Assembly (NCBI RefSeq): GCF_014650595.1
Contig: NZ_BMVG01000003.1
Span: forward strand, 248,001 to 312,000
Length of the DNA stretch: 64,000 nt
Reading direction: 5' to 3'
DNA from: Streptomyces alanosinicus
GTDB taxonomy: Bacteria; Actinomycetota; Actinomycetes; Streptomycetales; Streptomycetaceae
The notes beneath the pieces were generated by a model, which was not told where the DNA came from, did no database searches, and saw nothing but the letters and a program-made list of their open reading frames with translations. Shown here in pieces: positions 40,228-48,146 of this stretch (position 1 is its first letter; each line of letters begins with the position of its first letter). The translations under genes were made by a program, and so were the position numbers.

Positions 40228-41526
40228 GTGAACCCGCCGATGAACATGGCGCGCCTGGCCGCCGTGGACGCGACACAGGCGGCGCGGCTGCTGAGCGAGG
40301 CACGCGACGCCACACTCGCCGGTCAACGTGCGAGGATCGCGCCGCGTCCGGTGATCGAGCAGTCCTGGGGACGGATGCTGCGCAGCGGTGTCGATCCCGA
40401 TCACGACTTCAGATCCGGCCTGCTGTCCTCCGACGAAGTGCGCCGCCGGCGTGAGGAGTCACGGCTGCGGCATGTGCTGCCGGTGCTGCGCGAGGGCCTG
40501 CTTTCGGTCGCCGATGTCGCCCAGCACATCATGGTCGTCGCGGACGCCGACGGGCGGGTGCTGTGGCGGGAGGGGTCCTCGCCGGTGCTGCGCAAGGCGG
40601 ACGGCCTGGGCTTCGAACTCGGCGCGGACTGGCGCGAAGACGTCGTCGGCACCAACGGGGTCGGCACTCCGGCGGTGGTACGGCGGCCCGTCCAGGTCTT
40701 CGCCGCCGAGCACTTCGTCCGCACGCACGCCTCCTGGACCTGTACGGGCGCACCGATCACCGACCCCAGGGACGGGCGGCTGATCGGTGTCGTGGATGTC
40801 AGCGGTCCGCTGGAGACCATGCATCCGGCGACCCTCGCCTGGGTGAACTCGGTGGCCAAGCTGGCCGAGGCGCGGCTGCGGGAGCTGCACCGGGACTCGC
40901 TGGAGCGGCTGCGGGCGGTGGCGGCACCGGTGCTGGCCCGGCTGGAGGGACGGGCGCTGGTGGTGGACCGGGACGGCTGGTCGGCGGCCGTCACCGGGAT
41001 GCCGTACGTGCCCCGTGTCGCGCTGCCCAAGTCGCTGGCGCCGGGCCGTCGCTGGCTGCCGTCACTGGGGTCGTGCGCGGTGGAGCCGCTGGCCGGGGGC
41101 TGGTTGCTGCGGGCGACCGAGGAGCCGCTCGGCACCGTGACCCGCATCGTGCTGGACCTGGCGAGGCCGGGTCGCAGCACGCTGACGGTGGCCGGGGCCG
41201 CGGGTCCGTGGTCGCGGGAACTCAGTCCCCGGCACGCCGAGTTGCTGTATCTGCTCGCCACACACCGATCGGGACGGGGTGCGGCGGCCCTGGCCGGGGA
41301 TCTGTTCGGGGATCCCTCACGCACGGTCACGGTGCGGGCCGAGATGTCACGGATCCGGCGGTACTCGGGGGAACTTCTGCAGCATCGGCCGTATCGTTTC
41401 CGCGAAGACGCGGAGATCGAGGTGCTGCTCCCCGACGACCCTCGTGACCTGCTGCCTTCCTCGACGGCACCGGCGATCTCGCGGATCCGTTCGATTGCTC
41501 GGAGCGGCGGACCGGCCGCCCGGTGA
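40228..41526 (+). CDS. GAF-domain transcriptional regulator without AAA+ module
   Basis: A 432-residue protein. The first 100 residues (RPVIEQSWGRMLRSGVDPDH) and the following GAF domain (QHIMVVADADGRVLWREGSS; WREDVVGTNGVGTPAV; HASWTCTGAPITDPRDG) match AcoR-type activators, yet the sigma54-contacting AAA+ domain is absent. The C-terminus (about 335-405; LSPRHAELLYLLATHRSGRG, TVTVRAEMSRIRRYSGELL) looks like a winged helix. It may sense an alcohol, aldehyde or redox signal. GTG 40228 follows GGGAGG at eight bases; GTG 40225 and ATG 40240 are alternatives. Targets are unknown. Confidence 0.82.
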   Translation: MNPPMNMARLAAVDATQAARLLSEARDATLAGQRARIAPRPVIEQSWGRMLRSGVDPDHDFRSGLLSSDEVRRRREESRLRHVLPVLREGLLSVADVAQHIMVVADADGRVLWREGSSPVLRKADGLGFELGADWREDVVGTNGVGTPAVVRRPVQVFAAEHFVRTHASWTCTGAPITDPRDGRLIGVVDVSGPLETMHPATLAWVNSVAKLAEARLRELHRDSLERLRAVAAPVLARLEGRALVVDRDGWSAAVTGMPYVPRVALPKSLAPGRRWLPSLGSCAVEPLAGGWLLRATEEPLGTVTRIVLDLARPGRSTLTVAGAAGPWSRELSPRHAELLYLLATHRSGRGAAALAGDLFGDPSRTVTVRAEMSRIRRYSGELLQHRPYRFREDAEIEVLLPDDPRDLLPSSTAPAISRIRSIARSGGPAAR

Positions 41527-41701
41527 GCGTGTCTTCCCCATATTTGCGGGGTCTCGGCCCTGCACGGGCCGTTGCTGCCGTAGCATCCCCTACGGGCCTT
41601 CCCATCTGCTTCTCGCGTCAACGTACTGATCGGCAGGCGCAGTTGACGCGCCGCCGGCAGGCGCGTCCCGGCGGCGGAGGGGCCCTGGAAGAGGGGACGA
41701 G

Positions 41702-43033
41702 ATGAAGCATCGCGGCAGACACCGTCGGCGCAGACGCGGTGCCGCGCTGCGCGCGTTCCTCACCGGGACCGCGCTCGCGCTCACTGCCGCCGCCACTCTG
41801 ATCAGCGTGTCCCAGGCGGACGTCACCGACAGCCCGGGCGCGCTCAGGCCGCTCTCCGCCCCGGCGGACACCGCCCCGCTCGGGCTGCGGGAGCGACTGG
41901 TCCCCGCCCGCACCCTGGACCGGCTCGCGGCCGCGATGGGCCGCCCGGTCGGTGTGGACGACGTCCTGGCGAGCGCCGACCGCGAGACGAACGCGTCCGC
42001 CGACTGTTCCGCCACCGACCGCGCCACCCTGCCCGTGACCCCGGCCCCCGCCCGTGCCTACTGCTGGGACCCGGCCGACACCGCCGGCGACTGGCGGCCG
42101 GCATCGGTGACCACCTCGGGGGACGCCGACGACGACGGTGTCTGGGGCGCCCACCGGGTCGTCCTCGCCGGCTGGACCCACAGCACCACCAGCGGCCGCG
42201 CCGCCGAGCGGGGTCTGGCCAGGGTCGCCTTCATGGACGCGGGCGACCCCGCCCGCCTCGCCTACCGCTGGGTGCTGCTGGTGGTGCCGGTCGACGGCGG
42301 CCGGGACTACCGGGGCCTGTCCTCGGCGATCTCCGGCATGGTCTGGTACCAGGACAAGCTGCTGGTCACCACCAGGACCGGCAGCGCCGACGCGCTCTAC
42401 GTCTATGACCTCGACCGGATCCAGCGCACCGATGTCGACGGCAGCGCGATCGGCCGGGTGCCCGGCGGCTGGTCCGCCGACGGCTATCGCTTTGTGATGC
42501 CCGCGGTCGGGTCGTACCGGTTCACCGCCGGCCGCTGCGCCCGCTCCGGCCCGCCCTGCCCCGGCGCGCTCTCCCTCGACCGGGGCTCCGCGCCGGACAG
42601 CCTGGTCGCCGCGGAGTGGACAGCGCCGGACGGCGACCGAGGCGCCCGGCTGTGGCGGTACGCCTTCAGTACGGATCCCGCGCGCGGCGGGCTGCTCGCC
42701 ACGGACGCCGGGGGCCGGGCGAAGGCGGTTCAGGCGTACCGGACCCGGGCGGCCGGGATCCGGGGCGTGCTGTCGTACCGCCAGCCCGGGACGGGCCGTG
42801 TGTCCTGGTATGTGGGACGCCTGCCCGGGTCACGGGACGGACATGGCGCACTGTGGCGGCAGGACGTCGACGGGGCGACGGCGGCACGCTGCGGCTCGGA
42901 CGGCTCGCACCGCTGCTGGGCCGCGGCGGCGGGGTCCCTGTCCTACTGGCAGGAGACCGGCGAGGTGTGGTCCCTGTCGGACCGGATGCTCTTCACGGTG
43001 CCACTGGCCGCGCTGGACCGGTCGGTGGGGTGA
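41702..43033 (+). CDS. Secreted protein of unknown function
   Basis: A 443-residue protein with a very basic N-terminus (KHRGRHRRRRRGAALR) and a hydrophobic signal segment, so it is exported or membrane anchored. The mature part has repeated short beta-strand-like segments, such as ARVAFMDAGDPARLAYRWVL, SSAISGMVWYQDKLLVTTRT and VWSLSDRMLFTVPLAAL, and six scattered cysteines, suggesting a beta-propeller-like fold. I do not recognise a named family. ATG 41702 follows GAAGAGGGG. It stands alone in the same direction as its neighbours. Confidence 0.7.
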   Translation: MKHRGRHRRRRRGAALRAFLTGTALALTAAATLISVSQADVTDSPGALRPLSAPADTAPLGLRERLVPARTLDRLAAAMGRPVGVDDVLASADRETNASADCSATDRATLPVTPAPARAYCWDPADTAGDWRPASVTTSGDADDDGVWGAHRVVLAGWTHSTTSGRAAERGLARVAFMDAGDPARLAYRWVLLVVPVDGGRDYRGLSSAISGMVWYQDKLLVTTRTGSADALYVYDLDRIQRTDVDGSAIGRVPGGWSADGYRFVMPAVGSYRFTAGRCARSGPPCPGALSLDRGSAPDSLVAAEWTAPDGDRGARLWRYAFSTDPARGGLLATDAGGRAKAVQAYRTRAAGIRGVLSYRQPGTGRVSWYVGRLPGSRDGHGALWRQDVDGATAARCGSDGSHRCWAAAAGSLSYWQETGEVWSLSDRMLFTVPLAALDRSVG

Positions 43034-43123
43034 CCGGGGCCCCGGCTCAGGGGTGACCGGGGCCGGCGCCGGGGTGAGCCAGTCGATCGACAGACCGGGC
43101 GACGGGATGGTTCCCTGGCCCGC

Positions 43124-43696
43124 ATGAGCAGCGTCCCCGTCACCACCTGGTACCTGGAACAGACGTCACCGGGTGATCTTCTGCCCGCCGCGGCACCCGA
43201 GGGTGATGTCCGGATCGTCCGGGCCGAGGTCCCCTCCCCCGAGTTCAGCCGCTTCCTGTATGCCTCGGTCGGCGGTGACATCCGCTGGACCGACCGCCTG
43301 GGCTGGACGTACGCCCGGTGGCAGGAGTATCTGGCCCGGCCCGGCGTGGAGACCTGGGCGGCCTACGACCGGGGCACCCCCGCCGGCTTCATCGAGCTGG
43401 CGGCTCAGGACGAGGGCTCGGTCGAGATCGCCTACTTCGGGCTCCTCCCCGCCTTCCGCGGCCGACGCATCGGCGGCCATCTGCTCGCCTACGGCACGGC
43501 GCGCGCCTGGGACCTGGCCGAGCGGTGGCCGCAGCGGACCCCGACCAAGCGGGTGTGGGTGCACACCTGCAGCAAGGACGGCGAGTTCGCCATGGACAAC
43601 TACCAGCGGCGCGGCTTCACCCTGTTCGAGACCAAGGTCGAGCCGGAGCCGGATGTGGCGGCGCCGGGGCCCTGGCCCGGGGCGTACCCCGCGTGA
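43124..43696 (+). CDS. GNAT-family N-acetyltransferase
   Basis: A 190-residue protein. The acetyl-CoA-binding motif A is VEIAYFGLLPAFRGRRIGGH followed by LLAYGTARAW, and motif B includes VWVHTCSKDGEFAMDNYQRR with the late strand GFTLFETKVE. It acetylates an amino group of an unknown small molecule or protein. ATG 43124 is the only good in-frame start. It lies just upstream of the sulfur operon regulatory region but looks independent of it. Confidence 0.9.
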   Translation: MSSVPVTTWYLEQTSPGDLLPAAAPEGDVRIVRAEVPSPEFSRFLYASVGGDIRWTDRLGWTYARWQEYLARPGVETWAAYDRGTPAGFIELAAQDEGSVEIAYFGLLPAFRGRRIGGHLLAYGTARAWDLAERWPQRTPTKRVWVHTCSKDGEFAMDNYQRRGFTLFETKVEPEPDVAAPGPWPGAYPA

Positions 43697-43759
43697 CATC
43701 CCGCTGGTAGCCCACCTGACCTGCCGGGACAAGCCACCCGGCGACACATGTGAGCGATG

Positions 43760-43792
43760 ACACTCTTGTCTCACATTCCGGGACAAGGGTGT
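43760..43792. promoter_or_regulatory. Long inverted repeat upstream of the sulfur operon
   Basis: ACACTCTTGTC (43760-43770) and GACAAGGGTGT (43782-43792) are inverted repeats matching at 10 of 11 positions around an 11-base spacer. A further CCGGGACAAG copy lies at 43724-43733, 54 bases before the copy at 43778-43787. A CTGGAC-TGT-GTCCAG palindrome lies at 43810-43824. These are strong candidates for sulfur-responsive control sites. Confidence 0.55.
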
Positions 43793-43846
43793 CCGCATTT
43801 TGGATAACTCTGGACTGTGTCCAGATCGCCATGACACGCTTCCGTC

Positions 43847-43930
43847 ATGTCTGGAACTGGAATTGCCTTGGTGAGTCGGCGGCACGTCGACCTCGGCCGC
43901 ATGTCCAGCGCCATCTGTCCGGCGAGCTGA
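43847..43930 (+). CDS. Leader peptide with late Cys codon, sulfur operon
   Basis: A 27-codon ORF from ATG 43847 to TGA 43930. It begins MSGTGIALVSRRHVDLGRMS and ends ICPAS, with the Cys codon TGT four codons before the stop. I recall near-identical short ORFs annotated as putative leader peptides in front of the sulfite reductase gene in other Streptomyces. It is 126 bases before the reductase ATG. It probably acts by ribosome position rather than as a functional peptide. Confidence 0.75.
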   Translation: MSGTGIALVSRRHVDLGRMSSAICPAS

Positions 43931-43981
43931 CGCCCCAGCACCGCCGCACACCCCCCGCACCTGATCCCTCTTGCGCAATGC

Positions 43982-44010
43982 CGCGCACGCCTGCCCGCGT
44001 GCGCGCCTTT
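43982..44010 (+). promoter_or_regulatory. Terminator-like stem between leader peptide and sulfite reductase
   Basis: CGCGCACGC (43982-43990) and GCGTGCGCG (43997-44005) pair perfectly over a 6-base loop and are followed by CCTTTACG. It lies 52 bases after the leader stop codon, where an attenuator would stand. Confidence 0.55.
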
Positions 44011-44056
44011 ACGCAGGTCAGAGCTGATTCCCACCGGTCCCGAAGGACGTAGAACC

Positions 44057-45754
44057 ATGGCCGCCACTCCGCCGAACCCTGCCGCCTCCGCGCCCAGCCG
44101 CAAGGTGAGCCGTCACCGTGGTGAGGGTCAGTGGGCCGTGGGTCATTTCACCCCGCTCAACGGCAATGAGCAGTTCAAGAAGGACGATGACGGTCTCAAT
44201 GTGCGGACACGCATTGAGACGATCTACTCCAAGCGCGGTTTCGACTCGATCGACCCGAACGACCTGCGCGGCCGGATGCGCTGGTGGGGGCTGTACACCC
44301 AGCGCAAGCCCGGCATCGACGGCGGCAAGACCGCCGTGCTGGAGCCGGAGGAGCTGGACGACAAGTACTTCATGCTCCGGGTGCGCATCGACGGCGGCGC
44401 GCTGACCACCCGGCAGCTGCGGGTGATCGGCGAGATCTCGCAGGAGTTCGCGCGCGGCACCGCGGACATCACCGACCGGCAGAACGTCCAGTACCACTGG
44501 ATCCGGATCGAGGACGTGCCGGAGATCTGGGAGCGGCTGGAGGGCGTGGGCCTGTCCACGGTCACGGCCTGCGGTGACACCCCGCGTGTGATCATCGGCT
44601 CCCCGGTGGCGGGCATCGCCGAGGACGAGATCATCGACGCCACCCCGGCGCTGGAGGAGATGAAGCGCCGCGTCCTGAACAACAAGGCGTACTCGAACCT
44701 CCCCCGGAAGTTCAAGACGGCGATCTCGGGCTCGCCGCTGCTGGACGTCGTGCACGAGATCAACGACGTGGCGTTCGTCGGCGTACGGCACCCCGAGCAC
44801 GGCCCCGGCTTCGACGTCTGGGTCGGCGGCGGCCTGTCCACGAACCCCAAGCTCGGCGTGCGGCTCGGCGCCTGGGTGCCGATCGACGAGGTCCCGGACG
44901 TCCACGAGGGCGTCATCTCGATCTTCCGTGACTACGGCTACCGCCGGCTGCGCACCCGCGCCCGGCTGAAGTTCCTCGTCGCCGACTGGGGTGCGGAGAA
45001 GTTCCGGCAGGTGCTGCAGGACGAGTACCTGGGGCGCAAGCTGGTCGACGGGCCCGCCCCCGAGCAGCCCGCACAGCAGTGGCGCGACCACATCGGTGTG
45101 CACCGGCAGAAGGACGGCCGTTTCTACGTCGGCTTCGCCCCGCGGGTCGGCCGTGTCGACGGCGCCACGCTCACGAAGATCGCCGATCTCGCCGAGGCGC
45201 ACGGCTCCGGCCGGGTGCGGACCACGGTCGAGCAGAAGATGATCGTCCTCGATGTCGAGCAGGACCAGGTCGACTCGCTGGTGGAGGGCCTTCAGGCGCT
45301 GGACCTCACCGCCCGGCCGTCCAGCTTCCGGCGCGGCACCATGGCCTGCACCGGCATCGAGTTCTGCAAGCTCGCCATCGTCGAGACCAAGCAGCGCGGC
45401 TCGACGCTGATCGACGAACTGGAGCGCCGTCTGCCGGACTTCGACGAGCCGCTCACCATCAACCTCAACGGCTGCCCGAACGCCTGCGCCCGGATCCAGG
45501 TGGCGGACATCGGTCTCAAGGGCCAGCTGGTCCTGAACGACAAGGGCGAGCAGGTCGAGGGCTACCAGGTGCACCTCGGCGGCGCACTCGGCCTTCAGGC
45601 CGGCTTCGGCCGCAAGGTACGCGGTCTGAAGGTCACCGCGGAGGAGCTGCCCGACTACGTCGAGCGGGTGCTGAAGCGGTTCCAGGCCGAGCGCGAGGCC
45701 GGCGAGCGGTTCGCGACCTGGGCTTCCCGCGCCTCCGAGGAGGCGTTGTCGTGA
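44057..45754 (+). CDS. Ferredoxin-dependent sulfite (nitrite/sulfite) reductase, siroheme [4Fe-4S] type
   Basis: A 565-residue enzyme that reduces sulfite to sulfide by six electrons. The cysteines that bridge siroheme and the [4Fe-4S] cluster are C431 and C437 (ACTGIEFCKL) and C473 and C477 (NGCPNACAR). RQNVQYHWIRIEDVP and the conserved arginines in RGTADITDRQ and RRRVLNNK-type segments also fit the family. Because it heads a gene set for sulfate activation, sulfite rather than nitrite is the likely substrate. ATG 44057 has GAAGGA upstream. Its TGA overlaps the next GTG start. Confidence 0.95.
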   Translation: MAATPPNPAASAPSRKVSRHRGEGQWAVGHFTPLNGNEQFKKDDDGLNVRTRIETIYSKRGFDSIDPNDLRGRMRWWGLYTQRKPGIDGGKTAVLEPEELDDKYFMLRVRIDGGALTTRQLRVIGEISQEFARGTADITDRQNVQYHWIRIEDVPEIWERLEGVGLSTVTACGDTPRVIIGSPVAGIAEDEIIDATPALEEMKRRVLNNKAYSNLPRKFKTAISGSPLLDVVHEINDVAFVGVRHPEHGPGFDVWVGGGLSTNPKLGVRLGAWVPIDEVPDVHEGVISIFRDYGYRRLRTRARLKFLVADWGAEKFRQVLQDEYLGRKLVDGPAPEQPAQQWRDHIGVHRQKDGRFYVGFAPRVGRVDGATLTKIADLAEAHGSGRVRTTVEQKMIVLDVEQDQVDSLVEGLQALDLTARPSSFRRGTMACTGIEFCKLAIVETKQRGSTLIDELERRLPDFDEPLTINLNGCPNACARIQVADIGLKGQLVLNDKGEQVEGYQVHLGGALGLQAGFGRKVRGLKVTAEELPDYVERVLKRFQAEREAGERFATWASRASEEALS

Positions 45755-45933
45755 GCGAGCGTGCCGCGCCTTTCTACTGCCCCTACTGCGGCGACGAGGA
45801 CCTGCGTCCGCATGAGCAGGGTCACGGTGCCTGGGAATGCGCGGCCTGCAACCGCGCATTCCAGCTGAAGTTCCTCGGGCTGCTCGCCCGGGGGCTGCAG
45901 CGAGCCGACCACGGAGGGGACGAACGGATATGA
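45751..45933 (+). CDS. Small zinc-ribbon protein of the sulfur operon
   Basis: A 60-residue protein with two CxxC pairs, YCPYCGDEDL and ECAACNRAF, that should bind one zinc ion. The start GTG 45751 overlaps the reductase stop (GTGA) and its stop overlaps the cysH ATG (ATGA), so it is translated as part of the operon and must be conserved for a purpose. The equivalent position in other Streptomyces sulfur operons also holds a small unknown gene. It could be a chaperone or redox adaptor for the reductases; this is inference. Confidence 0.8.
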   Translation: MSERAAPFYCPYCGDEDLRPHEQGHGAWECAACNRAFQLKFLGLLARGLQRADHGGDERI

Positions 45934-46640
45934 CGACGGCTCAGGAACAGCGTACGACCGGTGAACTGAAGGCGCTCACCGAGCAGGCCGGCCGCGACCT
46001 GGAGGACGCCTCCGCCCTGGAGATCCTCCAGTGGGCGGTCGACACCTTCGGCTCGAAGTTCTGCGTCACGTCCTCCATGGAGGACGCCGTCGTCGCCCAC
46101 CTCGCCTCGCGCGTGCTGAAGGGCGTCGACGTCGTCTTCCTGGACACCGGGTACCACTTCCCGGAGACCATCGGCACCCGGGACGCCGTCGCGGCCGTGA
46201 TGGATGCCAACGTCATCACGCTCACGCCACGGCAGACGGTCGCCGAACAGGACGCCGAGTACGGCCCGAAGCTGTATGACCGCGACCCCGACCTGTGCTG
46301 CGCGCTGCGCAAGGTCAAGCCGCTGGAAGAGGGCCTGAAGGGCTACCAGGCGTGGGCGACCGGCCTGCGCCGCGACGAGTCCCCGACCCGGGCGAACACC
46401 CCGGTCGTCGGCTGGGACGAGAAGCGGCAGAAGGTCAAGATCTCCCCGATCGCCCGCTGGACGCAGGACGACGTGGACGCCTATGTCGCCGAGCACGGCG
46501 TCCTCACCAACCCGCTGCTGATGGACGGCTACGCCTCCGTCGGCTGCGCCCCGTGCACCCGCAGGGTCCTTGAGGGCGAGGACGCGCGGGCCGGCCGCTG
46601 GGCGGGCCGCGCCAAGACCGAGTGCGGACTGCACGGATGA
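45930..46640 (+). CDS. cysH: Adenylyl-sulfate (APS) reductase CysH, iron-sulfur type
   Basis: A 236-residue enzyme. The nucleotide-binding part shows VTSSMEDAVVAHL and LDTGYHFPET. Cys123-Cys124 (DLCCALRKVKPL) with C206 and C209 (GCAPCTRR) are the four ligands of the [4Fe-4S] cluster that marks APS reductases such as mycobacterial CysH. C232 in TECGLHG is the catalytic cysteine. It therefore probably reduces APS directly to sulfite with thioredoxin. Start overlaps the previous stop as ATGA. Confidence 0.95.
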   Translation: MTTAQEQRTTGELKALTEQAGRDLEDASALEILQWAVDTFGSKFCVTSSMEDAVVAHLASRVLKGVDVVFLDTGYHFPETIGTRDAVAAVMDANVITLTPRQTVAEQDAEYGPKLYDRDPDLCCALRKVKPLEEGLKGYQAWATGLRRDESPTRANTPVVGWDEKRQKVKISPIARWTQDDVDAYVAEHGVLTNPLLMDGYASVGCAPCTRRVLEGEDARAGRWAGRAKTECGLHG

Positions 46641-46666
46641 CGAACGACCAGATTCAGGAGAACGAC

Positions 46667-47203
46667 GTGACGACCGGAGCCACCGTCTGGCTCACGGGTC
46701 TGCCGAGCGCCGGCAAGACCACCATCGCGTACGAGCTGGCCGGCCGGCTGCGGGCCGAGGGCCGGCGCGTCGAGGTGCTCGACGGCGACGAGATCCGCGA
46801 GTTCATCTCGGCTGGCCTCGGCTTTTCCCGCGAGGACCGGCACACCAATGTGCAGCGCATCGGCTTTGTCGCCGAACTGCTGGCCCGCAACGGCGTCACG
46901 GCGCTCGTCCCGGTGATCGCGCCCTACGCGGACAGCCGTGCCGCGGTGCGCAGGCGCCACCAGGAGAACGACACGGCGTACGTCGAGGTGCATGTGGCCA
47001 CCCCGGTCGAGGTGTGCAGCGTCCGCGATGTGAAGGGGCTGTACGCCAAGCAGGCCGCGGGTGAGCTGACCGGGCTGACCGGGGTCGACGACCCCTACGA
47101 GGAGCCCCGGACGCCGGATCTGCGGATCGAGTCGCAGGACCAGACGGTTCAGGAGTCCGCGGCGTCGGTGTACGCGCTGCTCAGCGAGAGGGGACTGGCA
47201 TGA
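46667..47203 (+). CDS. cysC: Adenylyl-sulfate kinase
   Basis: A 178-residue kinase with P-loop GLPSAGKTT (residues 11-19), VLDGDEIREFISAGLGFSRE for APS binding and the lid segment VKGLYAKQAAGELTGLTGVD. It makes PAPS from APS. GTG 46667 has CAGGAG six bases upstream and gives the familiar length; ATG 46637 overlapping the cysH stop would add ten residues. Since CysH here is of the APS-using type, PAPS may mainly serve sulfotransferases. Its stop overlaps the cysD start. Confidence 0.93.
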   Translation: MTTGATVWLTGLPSAGKTTIAYELAGRLRAEGRRVEVLDGDEIREFISAGLGFSREDRHTNVQRIGFVAELLARNGVTALVPVIAPYADSRAAVRRRHQENDTAYVEVHVATPVEVCSVRDVKGLYAKQAAGELTGLTGVDDPYEEPRTPDLRIESQDQTVQESAASVYALLSERGLA

Positions 47204-48144
47204 CGACCGTCGCCGAGGCCGCGACCGGTGGCGAGGGCACGGACAGCCCGTACGCCCTGTCGCACCTGGACGCGCTGGAGTCCGAGGCGGTGCACATCTT
47301 CCGCGAGGTGGCGGGCGAGTTCGAGAACCCGGTGATCCTGTTCTCCGGCGGCAAGGACTCCATCGTCATGCTGCATCTGGCGCTGAAGGCATTCGCCCCG
47401 GCCCCGGTGCCGTTCTCGCTGCTGCATGTGGACACGGGACACAACTTCCCCGAGGTCCTTGAGTACCGGGACCGTGTGGTGGCCGCCCATGGGCTGCGCC
47501 TCCATGTGGCCTCCGTACAGGACTACATCGACCGCGGTGTGCTCAAGGAGCGTCCCGACGGCACCCGTAACCCGCTGCAGACGCTTCCGCTGACGGAGAG
47601 GATCCAGAGCGAGAAGTTCGACGCGGTCTTCGGCGGCGGCCGGCGCGACGAGGAGAAGGCCCGCGCCAAGGAGCGGGTGTTCTCGCTGCGCGACGAGTTC
47701 TCCCAGTGGGACCCGCGCCGCCAGCGCCCCGAGCTGTGGAACCTGTACAACGGCCGGCACGCGCCCGGCGAGCACGTCCGGGTCTTCCCGCTGTCCAACT
47801 GGACCGAGCTGGACGTCTGGCAGTACATCGCCCGCGAGGGCATCGAGCTGCCGCAGATCTACTTCGCGCACGAGCGCGAGGTGTTCGCCCGCAGCGGCAT
47901 GTGGCTGACCGCCGGCGAGTGGGGCGGCCCGAAGAACGGCGAGACCGTCGAGAAGCGGCTCGTGCGCTACCGCACGGTCGGTGACATGTCCTGCACGGGC
48001 GCCGTCGACTCCGACGCGACCACGCTGGACGCCGTGATCGCCGAGATCGCCGCCTCCCGGCTCACCGAGCGGGGCGCGACCCGTGCCGACGACAAGATGT
48101 CCGAGGCCGCGATGGAAGACCGCAAGCGCGAGGGGTACTTCTAG
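47200..48144 (+). CDS. cysD: Sulfate adenylyltransferase small subunit
   Basis: A 314-residue N-type ATP pyrophosphatase with the PP-loop LFSGGKDSIVML (SGGKDS at 49-54), LLHVDTGHNFPEVLEYRDR and GGGRRDEEKARAKER. With CysN it forms the heterodimer that makes APS from sulfate and ATP. ATG 47200 overlaps the cysC TGA. The next gene, cysN, starts two bases after its stop, matching a fixed-ratio complex. Confidence 0.97.
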   Translation: MTTVAEAATGGEGTDSPYALSHLDALESEAVHIFREVAGEFENPVILFSGGKDSIVMLHLALKAFAPAPVPFSLLHVDTGHNFPEVLEYRDRVVAAHGLRLHVASVQDYIDRGVLKERPDGTRNPLQTLPLTERIQSEKFDAVFGGGRRDEEKARAKERVFSLRDEFSQWDPRRQRPELWNLYNGRHAPGEHVRVFPLSNWTELDVWQYIAREGIELPQIYFAHEREVFARSGMWLTAGEWGGPKNGETVEKRLVRYRTVGDMSCTGAVDSDATTLDAVIAEIAASRLTERGATRADDKMSEAAMEDRKREGYF

Positions 48145-48146
48145 CC

